From the NCBI RefSeq assembly GCF_001457815.1, contig NZ_LN898215.1, positions 1 to 64,000 on the forward strand: a stretch of DNA of 64,000 nt, written 5' to 3'. The notes under the pieces were generated by a model. It did not search any database and was not told the DNA's origin. It saw only the letters and a program-made list of their open reading frames with translations. Source of the DNA: Vitreoscilla massiliensis (GTDB lineage: Bacteria > Pseudomonadota > Gammaproteobacteria > Burkholderiales > Neisseriaceae). Positions 11,853 through 20,305 of this stretch are shown piece by piece. A program made the position numbers and the translations under genes. The number at the start of each line of letters is the position of its first letter. Position 1 is the stretch's first letter.

Positions 11853-12434
11853 TATGGTGCAATGCGGAAAATGTAGCGGCTATTTTACCTGAAGCGCCAA
11901 TCGCAGTCGCGGGGAATGTGAGCGAACACACGCGCTGTTTACCGAACGGTACTAGGGCTTAGGGTGGTTTGGGTGTGCAAACACGATTTACAGGCCGCAT
12001 TAATCCGGTGTTGGTATTCTGGTAATAGGCGTTGGTGTTGGTAATGGTATTGCTGGCCATTTGAATGTGGGTAATGGCAGCGCAGCGCTTGGTGGTATCT
12101 CCCCTTGTAAGAAGCTTAGGGCATGACAGCCAAGGTCTGTGAACACCGATGGCGTTGCATAGGCTGAAAACATCCTACGGTATGTCTCCAAAAGCGCGGA
12201 TTAAATATACAGTATTGCTAAATTTTGTTTAGAAATTTTAATGAATTTTAAAACCGATTGATTACACTTGGGGTTTTGGCGAAACTATGCGCACTTTTCA
12301 CAACATAAGGTTAATATGGACCCCTCGCCGAAGCGTTTGACTCTTACTTCGACTTTCACCCATCTGTTTGCTGTTTCTATTGTATCGCTCATGATTGACC
12401 CTGTGCCTGTTCAGGCCGCTTGGAGGGCTCAATA
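11853..12434. other. Long intergenic region before the TerC-like gene
   Basis: A single DUS-like word lies at 11987-12000. From 12007 to about 12100 there is a GGTRTTGGTAAT-rich repetitive stretch, followed by about 90 bp of normal composition. No coding signal convinces: the minus strand is open for 63 codons with a proline-rich end, but has no ribosome site. Positions 12195-12290 are AT-rich and could hold the promoter of the downstream gene. Confidence 0.5.
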
Positions 12435-13961
12435 ATGGAATTTCTGCTAGACCCCAATATCTGGGCCGGTTTCATCACCTTGGTGGTGTTGGAAGTGGTG
12501 CTTGGTATCGACAATCTGGTCTTCATCGCCATCTTGGCGGACAAACTCCCTCCTGAACAACGCGACAAAGCCCGTGTCATCGGTCTGTCTTTGGCGCTGA
12601 TCATGCGTTTGGCACTGTTATCGGTGATTTCATGGCTGATGGCTTTGACCAATCCGCTGTTTAACGTCGCTGGTTTGGATTTCTCCGGCCGTGATTTGAT
12701 TTTGCTGTTTGGTGGCCTGTTCTTGGTTTACAAAGCCGTGTCCGAATTGCATGAAAACATGGAAGGCAAACCACACGCCCACACCTCCAATGCTGCTTAT
12801 GCCGCATTTGGTGCGGTGGTGGCGCAAATCGTGGTGCTCGATGCCGTATTCTCACTCGACGCGGTAATTACCGCGGTGGGCATGGTCGACAATATTTATG
12901 TGATGATGGCGGCAGTGATTGTGGCCGTGACCATTATGTTGATTGCGTCTAAGCCGTTGACCAAGTTTGTGAACGCCCACCCGACTGTGGTGGTGTTGTG
13001 CTTGAGCTTTTTGTTGATGATTGGTTTTAGCTTGATAGCCGAAGGCTTGGGTTTCCACATTCCTAAAGGCTATTTGTATGCGGCCATGGGTTTTGCCATC
13101 TTGATTGAAGCGTTTAACCAAGTTTCGTCGCGCAATCAGGCCAAACACCAAGCGCGCATTCCACGCCGTTTGCGCACCACTGAAGCGGTGATGCGCATCA
13201 TGGGCGGCAAAACCAGCACCGAAACCGAAGCCATCGCCAAAGAAGCGGACAAAGCCGATTTTGTGGTGGAAGAGCGCTATATGATAGGCGGGGTATTGAC
13301 CTTGGGCGAACGCTCAGTTGCCAGCATCATGACGCCACGCAACCACATTTCGTGGGTGGATTTGGACAAAGGCGCGGCGCACATGCGCGAGGTGGTGATG
13401 GCCGTGCCACACAGCTTGTTTCCGGTGTGTCGTGGTGATTTAGACCATTTGGTGACCGTGGCCAAGGCCAAAGACTTGCTCGATGTGCTCGACGACGAAG
13501 CCGCGCTGCAAGCCTTGTTACAGGCCGCTGCCAAACCGGTAAGCGTGTTTGAAGGCATGAAAGTCTTGGACGCGATACCGAGTTTGCGTCAGGCCAAAGG
13601 CTCATTGGTGATGGTCACGGATGAGTTTGGTTCGGTCAGCGGTTTGGTCACGCCTTTGGACGTGTTTGAAGCCATCGCCGGTGAATTCCCCGATGCCGAT
13701 GAAAGCTTGGACTTGATTAAAGTTGATGACACGCATTACATCGCCAAAGGCTCGCTCGACGTGTACCAATTGGAATTGCAATTGGGCGTGAGCGATTTGG
13801 TCGACGACGATGCCAGCTATGTCAATGTCGCCGGCTTGATGTTGTACGAGGCCGAGAGTTTGCCGCATGTCGGCATGGTGGTAGAGCGCGCCGGTTTGCG
13901 TTTTGAAGTGCTGTCTTTGCAAGAACGCAGCATAGATAAGGTACGCATCAGCCGTCTGTAA
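12435..13961 (+). CDS. TerC family membrane protein with CBS and CorC/HlyC domains
   Basis: 508 aa. Residues about 1-200 are a TerC-type integral membrane domain with VVLEVVLGIDNLVFIAIL and DAVFSLDAVITAVGMV, the paired acidic motifs of the family. A cytoplasmic CBS pair follows (about 280-410: RSVASIMTPRNHISWVDL, LVMVTDEFGSVSGLVTPLD) and then a CorC/HlyC transporter-associated domain. This is the YoaE/YegH architecture; metal-ion export is suspected for the family but unproven. ATG 12435 is preferred over the in-frame TTG at 12420 because GGAGGG (12422-12427) is a perfect ribosome site for it. A DUS-like word is coding near 13518. Confidence 0.9.
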   Translation: MEFLLDPNIWAGFITLVVLEVVLGIDNLVFIAILADKLPPEQRDKARVIGLSLALIMRLALLSVISWLMALTNPLFNVAGLDFSGRDLILLFGGLFLVYKAVSELHENMEGKPHAHTSNAAYAAFGAVVAQIVVLDAVFSLDAVITAVGMVDNIYVMMAAVIVAVTIMLIASKPLTKFVNAHPTVVVLCLSFLLMIGFSLIAEGLGFHIPKGYLYAAMGFAILIEAFNQVSSRNQAKHQARIPRRLRTTEAVMRIMGGKTSTETEAIAKEADKADFVVEERYMIGGVLTLGERSVASIMTPRNHISWVDLDKGAAHMREVVMAVPHSLFPVCRGDLDHLVTVAKAKDLLDVLDDEAALQALLQAAAKPVSVFEGMKVLDAIPSLRQAKGSLVMVTDEFGSVSGLVTPLDVFEAIAGEFPDADESLDLIKVDDTHYIAKGSLDVYQLELQLGVSDLVDDDASYVNVAGLMLYEAESLPHVGMVVERAGLRFEVLSLQERSIDKVRISRL

Positions 13962-13979
13962 TGACCTGATATGAAGCAA

Positions 13980-14006
13980 GCCGCTGTTACACAACAGCGG
14001 CTTTTT
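13980..14006 (+). terminator. Terminator of the TerC-like gene
   Basis: Stem GCCGCTGTT/AACAGCGGC with a 4-nt loop followed by TTTTT, 18 bp after the stop codon. Confidence 0.9.
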
Positions 14007-14064
14007 GCTTGTTGCGCACAGTCTTTATGTGTCGCTCTTAATCTTGCCCTGTGTTTGAAATACA

Positions 14065-14097
14065 TAAGCGGCCTGTAAGTGGTTTACAGGCCGCTTA
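14065..14097. repeat. DUS-like inverted pair between convergent genes
   Basis: TAAGCGGCCTGTAA, a 5-bp loop, TTACAGGCCGCTTA. It is placed between the TerC-like gene and kdpE. Confidence 0.85.
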
Positions 14098-14119
14098 ACG
14101 TTCTATTGGGGCTGATTGT

Positions 14120-14803
14120 TTATTTGATAAAGCGGTAACCCAAGCCCGATTCGGTGACAAAGTGTTGCGGTGCTTCGGGTTGGATTTCCAATTTTTGCCG
14201 CAGTTTGGCCATGTAGACGCGCAAATAATGTGGCGTTTCCACGCAGTTTGGCCCCCATACCGCCAGCAGCAATTGTCTGTGCGTGCAGATTTTGCCCTCA
14301 TGTCGCAGCAATTCCAGCAGTAAACGGTATTCGGTAGGCGTGAGGTGGGCATCTTCGCCTTGAAAACTGACGCTGTGGCGCGCACTGTCGACGCTGACCG
14401 CACCAAACGTGTAGACGCTGTCGGTAGCGGTCGGTTGGCGTTGGCGCAATTGCACGCGGATGCGCGCCAGCAATTCGGCGATGCTGAACGGTTTGGTCAC
14501 GTAATCGTTGGCACCAGCGTCCAGCGCAGCGACTTTGCTCGCTTCGTTATCGCGTGCGGTTAAGACAATGATGGGCAAGTCCGACCAAGTGCGCACTTGG
14601 CGGATGAACTCGTTGCCATCGCCGTCGGGCAAACCCAAATCCAGCAGCACACAGGCTGGCGGTTTGGCCTTCACCTCGATTAAGGCGCGTTTGATGGTTT
14701 CGGCCGTCTGCGCTTGCCACGCTTCGTGTTGCAAAGTCTTGCAGATTAAGCGGCGGATGGCGGGGTCGTCTTCGACCACCAGAATGGTGTGGGTGGGTTC
14801 CAT
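14120..14803 (-). CDS. kdpE: KdpE response regulator
   Basis: 227 aa OmpR/PhoB-type regulator. The receiver domain (1-120) has the phosphoacceptor Asp55 in CVLLDLGLPDGDG and the conserved Lys in DYVTKPF. The winged-helix domain follows (HLTPTEYRLLLELLRHEGK, then LRVYMAKLRQKLE). It is phosphorylated by KdpD and activates kdp transcription under potassium limitation. It starts 1 bp after the kdpD stop, so the two are cotranscribed and probably translationally coupled, at the end of kdpFABCDE. Confidence 0.96.
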   Translation of the reverse strand: MEPTHTILVVEDDPAIRRLICKTLQHEAWQAQTAETIKRALIEVKAKPPACVLLDLGLPDGDGNEFIRQVRTWSDLPIIVLTARDNEASKVAALDAGANDYVTKPFSIAELLARIRVQLRQRQPTATDSVYTFGAVSVDSARHSVSFQGEDAHLTPTEYRLLLELLRHEGKICTHRQLLLAVWGPNCVETPHYLRVYMAKLRQKLEIQPEAPQHFVTESGLGYRFIK

Positions 14804-14804
14804 A

Positions 14805-17438
14805 TCAAACAGGCTCTATCGGTAAGGAAATGTGAGCAACGGTGCCGCGCTGGCCATCGCTGCGTGGGTATAAGGCAATGCGGCCGTGGTGGGCTTCAAC
14901 TATCCATTTGCCTATGGCCAAGCCCAAACCCGAGCCCGCCACCGCGCCTTCGCCATTGCCACGCACAAATTTTTTAAACAAATCGGCCGTCGGCAAATCG
15001 GGCAAACCTTGCCCTGCATCGGTGATGTCCATGTGTAGCATCTCGGCTTCAACATAGGCGCGTATGCGGATGTCGGCGGCACTCGGGCTGTATTTAACGC
15101 TGTTTTCAAGCAAATTGGCCACAGCATGACTGAGCAACAAGGCATCGGCCTTGATGTCGGGCAAATCAGGGGCAATGTCGGTGTGGACGTGGGCCGACGG
15201 GTGGTGATGTTGCAACTGCTGCACACATTCGGCCAGTATGTCGGCCATGGCCACTGTCTGGCGCTTGATTTGCAATTGGCCGCTTTCCATGCGCGCTATT
15301 TCCAACAAATTGCTGACAAATTGCCACACGTTTTGCGCCGATAAGTGCAAGGCTTGCAGGCTTTCGTCTAGGTCGGCGGCGCTCATGCGGTCATGGTAAG
15401 TCTGCACATACTCGGCTTCACCCATCATCGCCGTCAGTGGCGTGCGCAAATCGTGCGAAAGGGTGGCGAGCAAGGTATTGCGCATTTTTTCGGTTTCCAT
15501 TTCCGTCATCGCCGCGCTGGCGACGGTGGCGAAATGCACGCGTTCTAAGGTCAGCGCAATCAAATTGGCGTATACCTGCAATTGGCGCTTTTTCTCGGCT
15601 TCCAAACCCTCTTGCTGCGTTTTGGGCGTCAACACTAACACGCCGCGGATGCGTATCGGCGCTTGCAAAGGCAGGTACAAACTCGGGTGCTCGGGCAAGG
15701 TATGGGTGTGCAAGCCCGCTTCTTGGCGGTTTTTGTACGCCCATTCGGCCAGCGCCGCATCGACATGAGGAGCATGTGGGCATTGCAATTGTTCGTGCTC
15801 GTTCGGCAACACAAAGTGGATGTCGGCCTGAAACTCTTGCTGCATCAGCTTGCGGCTTTGGTGCAGAATTTCATCTTGTTCCAATAAGCCCGACATCGCC
15901 TTGGCAAAATCAAACAGTGCAATCGCGCGCTGTTCACGCTGATGGGCAACGCGGGCGCGGTTTTTCAAATACAAAGTCAGTTGGGATATCACCATGCTCA
16001 CCACCAACATCACCGCCAAGGTGGCCAAATACTGCACATCGCGCACCGAAAACGAAAAGCGCGGCTCGACAAAGGCAAAATCAAACAGCGCCACCGTCAC
16101 CACCGAGGTGAAAATGCCCACAGCGCGGCCAAACACGGCACTGGCCAGCATCACCAACAGCAAATACAGCATCACCACATTGCTGTTGTCAAAGCGGCCT
16201 GTAAACGGCCACAACAGCGTGGTCAAGGCCAAGGCAGCGGCCAGCATCAGTGCCATGCCTTTGATTTGCTCGCGCTGGATGGGTGCGGGTTTGGACGCTG
16301 TTTGGGATGCGGTAGTGGTGGGCTTGTGGCTGTGTCTGGCTTGGCTGAGCAACACGCAGTCCAAATCGGGGGCATGGCGGCGCAGCCAACTGGGCAAACG
16401 CCACGCCAAATAGCCGTGTTTGCCGGTGGCCACGCGCGCCAAATTGTGGCGGCGCGCATAGGCAATCAAGTGCTCGGCCTGTTTGCCGCTGCTGAGCACG
16501 GCCGTGTGTTGCGCACCCAAGCTTTCGGCCAGTTTTAAGGCCGCTTGCGCGTGTTGTTGCTGCGTGTGCGCATGCAGACCAGTGTTTTCTGCCCACACCA
16601 CATGCCAATCGCAATGCCACTGTGCCGCCAAACGCGCCGCGCCGCGCACCAAATCATCGTCGCCACTGCGGCCGGTAATGCAGCACAACAAGCCGGCATC
16701 GGTGGCCCACACTGTGTCTATGGCGTGCAATTGGCGGTAGTGTTTGACATCAGTTTCTAAGATTTCGGCGGTTTTGCGCAGCGCGATTTCGCGCAGCGAC
16801 AGCAGATTGCCCGGCCTGAAAAAATGTTGCTGTGCTTGTTTGATTTTGTGAGCGCCGTAGATTTTGCCGCTTTGCAAGCGGTGCAGCAATTCATTGGCGG
16901 TGACATCGACCAATACCAATTCATCGGCGGCGCTGAAAAACGCATCGGGCACGGTTTCGCCTATGTTGACGCCGGTGATGGTGCTGATGACATCGTTCAA
17001 GCTTTCCAAGTGTTGCACGTTCAAGGCCGTCCACACGTCTATGCCGTGTTGTAACAATTCTTCTATGTCTTGCCAGCGCTTGGGATGGCGTGAACCGTGC
17101 ACATTGCTGTGCGCCAGTTCGTCCACAATCAACACCTCGGGCTGGGCGGCGATGGCGGCGTCCAAATCAAACTCATCAAACAGCCGCCCTTGGTATTCGC
17201 ACGCGCGTGGCGGCAAGCGCGGCAAGTCGCCCAATTGCGCCGCGGTATCGGCGCGTTGGTGGGTTTCTACCCAACCGATGAGCACGCGCTTACCGGCCGC
17301 TTGCGCTTGTTGCGCTTCTTTGAGCATGCGATACGTCTTACCCACGCCGGCGACCGCGCCAAAATAAATCCGCAGCTTGCCGCGTTGCTCGGCTTGGGCG
17401 TGTTGCAACCACTGCTCTGCTGTTGTGTTCGCTTGCAC
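14805..17438 (-). CDS. kdpD: KdpD potassium sensor histidine kinase
   Basis: 877 aa, close to the E. coli length of 894. The N-terminal KdpD domain has a Walker A loop GAVAGVGKT (27-35) and DELAHSNVHGSRHPKRWQD; a USP-like domain follows (about 240-370), then four membrane segments (about 395-490), a GAF-like region and a C-terminal kinase core with SHDLRTPLTAMMGE (phosphoacceptor His) and GSGLGLAIGKWIVEAH. It senses K+ and turgor and controls KdpE. One DUS-like word is coding near 16193. It sits between kdpC and kdpE with short gaps. Confidence 0.96.
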   Translation of the reverse strand: MQANTTAEQWLQHAQAEQRGKLRIYFGAVAGVGKTYRMLKEAQQAQAAGKRVLIGWVETHQRADTAAQLGDLPRLPPRACEYQGRLFDEFDLDAAIAAQPEVLIVDELAHSNVHGSRHPKRWQDIEELLQHGIDVWTALNVQHLESLNDVISTITGVNIGETVPDAFFSAADELVLVDVTANELLHRLQSGKIYGAHKIKQAQQHFFRPGNLLSLREIALRKTAEILETDVKHYRQLHAIDTVWATDAGLLCCITGRSGDDDLVRGAARLAAQWHCDWHVVWAENTGLHAHTQQQHAQAALKLAESLGAQHTAVLSSGKQAEHLIAYARRHNLARVATGKHGYLAWRLPSWLRRHAPDLDCVLLSQARHSHKPTTTASQTASKPAPIQREQIKGMALMLAAALALTTLLWPFTGRFDNSNVVMLYLLLVMLASAVFGRAVGIFTSVVTVALFDFAFVEPRFSFSVRDVQYLATLAVMLVVSMVISQLTLYLKNRARVAHQREQRAIALFDFAKAMSGLLEQDEILHQSRKLMQQEFQADIHFVLPNEHEQLQCPHAPHVDAALAEWAYKNRQEAGLHTHTLPEHPSLYLPLQAPIRIRGVLVLTPKTQQEGLEAEKKRQLQVYANLIALTLERVHFATVASAAMTEMETEKMRNTLLATLSHDLRTPLTAMMGEAEYVQTYHDRMSAADLDESLQALHLSAQNVWQFVSNLLEIARMESGQLQIKRQTVAMADILAECVQQLQHHHPSAHVHTDIAPDLPDIKADALLLSHAVANLLENSVKYSPSAADIRIRAYVEAEMLHMDITDAGQGLPDLPTADLFKKFVRGNGEGAVAGSGLGLAIGKWIVEAHHGRIALYPRSDGQRGTVAHISLPIEPV

Positions 17439-17452
17439 GAGCTGTCCTTAGG

Positions 17453-18010
17453 TTATTGCGGCAATGCTTGCACCGCCAGATTCAAATCCACCACATTGAC
17501 CAAAGGCTGAAAGCCGGTCGTGAGCGTGTTGCGGCTGAGGCTGTGCACCAGCGTGCGCAAGTCTTGTTCGGTGTGGCCGCTGGCCTGTGCCACCCGCGGC
17601 ACTTGGTACAAAGCGGCCTGTAAGGAAATGTCAGGGTCCAAACCGCTGCCCGAAGCGCTGAGCAATTCCACTGGCACGGCGCTGGATGGGTTTGTTGCCA
17701 ATACCTGCAGCTGTGCTTGCGCGGCTGCGGTCAATTGCGGATTGGTGGCGGCCAAATTGGAGCCACCAGACGCCATAGGATTGTAAGCAAACTCAGCCGT
17801 GGCCGATGGTCTGCCCCAAAAATGCTCGGCGCGGGTGAATTCTTGGCCTAGCAAATGTGAACCCACGACTTTATCGCCTTGATGGATGAGGCTGCCATTG
17901 GCGGCATCGGCAAACAACACTTGTCCCAAGCCAGTGACCACCAAGGGATAGACCAAACCCAGCAACACACTCAATTGTACAAACACCATGATAACGGGAC
18001 GCAAATACAT
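17453..18010 (-). CDS. kdpC: KdpC subunit of the K+-transporting ATPase
   Basis: 185 aa. One N-terminal membrane helix (about 5-32) anchors a periplasmic domain. Motifs GSHLLGQEFTRAEHFWGRPS and SASGSGLDPDISLQAALYQV, followed by RVAQA, are the conserved KdpC blocks. KdpC binds the KdpA/KdpB complex and supports high-affinity K+ transport. LQAA in the third block is spelled by a DUS-like word (about 17610). It lies 14 bp before kdpD and 18 bp after kdpB. Confidence 0.96.
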   Translation of the reverse strand: MYLRPVIMVFVQLSVLLGLVYPLVVTGLGQVLFADAANGSLIHQGDKVVGSHLLGQEFTRAEHFWGRPSATAEFAYNPMASGGSNLAATNPQLTAAAQAQLQVLATNPSSAVPVELLSASGSGLDPDISLQAALYQVPRVAQASGHTEQDLRTLVHSLSRNTLTTGFQPLVNVVDLNLAVQALPQ

Positions 18011-18028
18011 ACAACACTCCTTTGTGGC

Positions 18029-20086
18029 TTACAGGCCGCTTATCAACACATCAATCAATTTAATCGCCACAAAAGGCACCACCACACCGCCGACACCGTA
18101 GAGCAACAGATTGCGGCGCAAGGTCAGGTGCGTGGCTTCGGGGCGGGAACGCACGCCTTTCATCGCCAAGGGAATCAACACCACAATGATCAAGGCATTG
18201 AAAATCACCGCCGACAACAGCGCCGATTGCGGGCTGTGCAAACCCATGACATTGAGCAGCGCCAATTGTGGAAACATCGGCATAAACAGCGCTGGGATGA
18301 TGGCGAAGTATTTGGCAATGTCGTTGGCAATTGAAAACGTCGTCAACGCGCCGCGCGTCATCAGCAATTGTTTACCGGTTTGCACCACCTCAATTAACTT
18401 GGTCGGGTCGGAATCCATGTCGACCATATTGCTGGCTTCTTTCGCCGCTTGTGTGCCCGAATTCATCGCTACCGCCACATCGGCTTGCGCCAAGGCCGGA
18501 GCATCGTTGGTGCCGTCGCCGGTCATTGCCACCAACAAGCCTTGCGCTTGGTAGTCGCGGATGCGCGTCAGCTTTTGTTCGGGCGTGGCTTCGGCGAGGT
18601 AGTCGTCAACGCCAGCTTCTGAAGCAATGGCGGCGGCGGTTAAGGGGTTATCGCCGGTTATCATCACCGTTTTGATGCCCATTTGCCGCAATTGACCAAA
18701 GCGCTCTTTGATGCCGGGTTTGACAATGTCTTTGAGCACGACCACACCCAATACTTGCGCGTCCACGCTCACCACCAATGGCGTTGCGCCGCTGGCGGCC
18801 ACTTTGTGCACAGCTGCGGTGACATCGTCGGCCAGGCTGCGTCCCAGAGCGGTAACGTGTTGGGCAATGGCTTGCTCCGAGCCTTTGCGCAAGATGCGCA
18901 TACCGCTGGCGGTGTGGATGTCGACGCCACTCATGCGGCTTTGGGCGCTGAACGGAATTTCAGTCATGCTGCCGCGCCAAGCGTCGGGCACGTTTATCTC
19001 AGTCGTGCCCGTTAATTCCTGCGCCAAACGCACAATGCTGCTGCCTTCGGGCGTGTTGTCGTGGTGCGAACACACATAAGCGGCCTGTAATAACAGGGTT
19101 TTGTCGATGCCGTGAGCAGGAATGAAGTCTGAGGCCATGCGGTTGCCAAAAGTGATGGTGCCAGTCTTGTCCAGCAACAACACATCAATATTGCCGGCGG
19201 TTTCGACGGCGCGACCGGAAGTGGCCATCACATTCGCCTTCATCATGCGGTTCATGCCGGCCACGCCTATGGCCGACAGTAAGCCGCCTATGGTGGTCGG
19301 TATCAAACACACCAATAAGGCCACCAAAGCGATGTAGTCTATCGGCTGTTGCGCGCCGGTGTGGGCGACGCTGAAACGTGAAAACGCGTACAAGCTGCCG
19401 ACCACCAAGATGAAAATCAGGCTCAAAGCCACCAGCAAGATGGTTAAAGCGATTTCATTCGGGGTTTTTTGGCGCTGCGCGCTTTCGACCATGGTAATCA
19501 TTTGGTCGAGAAACGACTCGCCCGGATTGGCATTGACGCGAATGATGAGGTAGTCCGACACCAGCAGCGTGCCGCCGGTGACCGAGCAAAAATCGCTGCC
19601 AGCGGCGCGGATGACGGGCGCGGATTCGCCGGTAATCGCCGATTCGTCTACCGTGGCCACACCTGCGATGATTTCGCCATCGGCAGGTATGGTTTCGCCT
19701 TGTTCCACCCGCACCACATCGCCCATGCGCAAGCTGTCGGAAGCAATCATCACTTGGTCGTCCTCGTTTTTGCCATTGGCAACGAGTTTGCGCGCGGTAG
19801 TGGTTTTTTTCAGGCTTTTTAAGGCATGGCTTTGCGCCTTGCCACGGCCTTCAGCATAGGCTTCGGCAAAATTGGCAAACAAAATCGTGAACCACAGCCA
19901 TAAGGTAATGGCGACGATGAAACTGGTTTGGGGTGAACCTTGAAAAGCGGCCTGTAAACCCAAGACGGTGCTAAAGAGGCTGCCCAAATAAACAATGAAC
20001 ATCACCGGCGAGCGCCATTGCACCGCCGGGTGCAGTTTTTTCAGCGCCTCGATGGCGGCTTGCATGGATAAAGATTGCGTGTGCAT
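18029..20086 (-). CDS. kdpB: KdpB ATPase subunit
   Basis: 685 aa P-type ATPase (type IA). The phosphorylated Asp306 lies in LLLDKTGTITFGN, equivalent to E. coli Asp307. TGES (actuator), MTGDGTNDAPALAQADV (hinge) and the membrane segments are all present. I moved the start to ATG 20086: it has the ribosome site AAAGGTG and gives the family length, whereas the frame stays open 71 codons further upstream without homology. Three DUS-like words lie in or at the end of the gene (about 18029, 19080, 19948). It hydrolyses ATP to drive K+ import through KdpA. Confidence 0.96.
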   Translation of the reverse strand: MHTQSLSMQAAIEALKKLHPAVQWRSPVMFIVYLGSLFSTVLGLQAAFQGSPQTSFIVAITLWLWFTILFANFAEAYAEGRGKAQSHALKSLKKTTTARKLVANGKNEDDQVMIASDSLRMGDVVRVEQGETIPADGEIIAGVATVDESAITGESAPVIRAAGSDFCSVTGGTLLVSDYLIIRVNANPGESFLDQMITMVESAQRQKTPNEIALTILLVALSLIFILVVGSLYAFSRFSVAHTGAQQPIDYIALVALLVCLIPTTIGGLLSAIGVAGMNRMMKANVMATSGRAVETAGNIDVLLLDKTGTITFGNRMASDFIPAHGIDKTLLLQAAYVCSHHDNTPEGSSIVRLAQELTGTTEINVPDAWRGSMTEIPFSAQSRMSGVDIHTASGMRILRKGSEQAIAQHVTALGRSLADDVTAAVHKVAASGATPLVVSVDAQVLGVVVLKDIVKPGIKERFGQLRQMGIKTVMITGDNPLTAAAIASEAGVDDYLAEATPEQKLTRIRDYQAQGLLVAMTGDGTNDAPALAQADVAVAMNSGTQAAKEASNMVDMDSDPTKLIEVVQTGKQLLMTRGALTTFSIANDIAKYFAIIPALFMPMFPQLALLNVMGLHSPQSALLSAVIFNALIIVVLIPLAMKGVRSRPEATHLTLRRNLLLYGVGGVVVPFVAIKLIDVLISGL

Positions 20087-20183
20087 AAATACACCTTTGT
20101 AAACGGGGTAGGGCTGAGTATTGGTGGGTCTTGCGAGAGGGTGCAGATGCAGCGTTACCGGCCGCATCTGCAGGGGTTCAAGT

Positions 20184-20294
20184 TTATTTAAACCACGACA
20201 ACCACCATAAAAAGCCACCATAACAGCGCGTGTAGCGCAAAAAACTCGGGGTGGTATCACTGTGTTGTACCAATGGATGTTTGGAAGTGCGCAT
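20184..20294 (-). CDS. 36-aa small ORF between kdpA and kdpB
   Basis: Not recognised. It starts with ATG 11 bp after the kdpA stop and is preceded by GAGGAG, a strong ribosome site that overlaps the kdpA stop codon. The predicted peptide has a polar N-terminal half (MRTSKHPLVQHSDTTP) and an aromatic, hydrophobic end (YGGFLWWLSWFK) that could insert into or lie on the membrane. The 219-bp gap between kdpA and kdpB is unusual for kdp operons and this ORF fills half of it. It could be an accessory Kdp peptide or merely a translated spacer. Confidence 0.5.
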   Translation of the reverse strand: MRTSKHPLVQHSDTTPSFLRYTRCYGGFLWWLSWFK

Positions 20295-20305
20295 GGCAAA
20301 ACTCC

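Noticed and set aside
12061..12130. A possible yybP-ykoY manganese riboswitch before the TerC-like gene
   Set aside because: The minus strand has AAGGGGAG and CAGACCTTG pieces reminiscent of this motif, but they are in the wrong order and on the wrong strand for the downstream gene.
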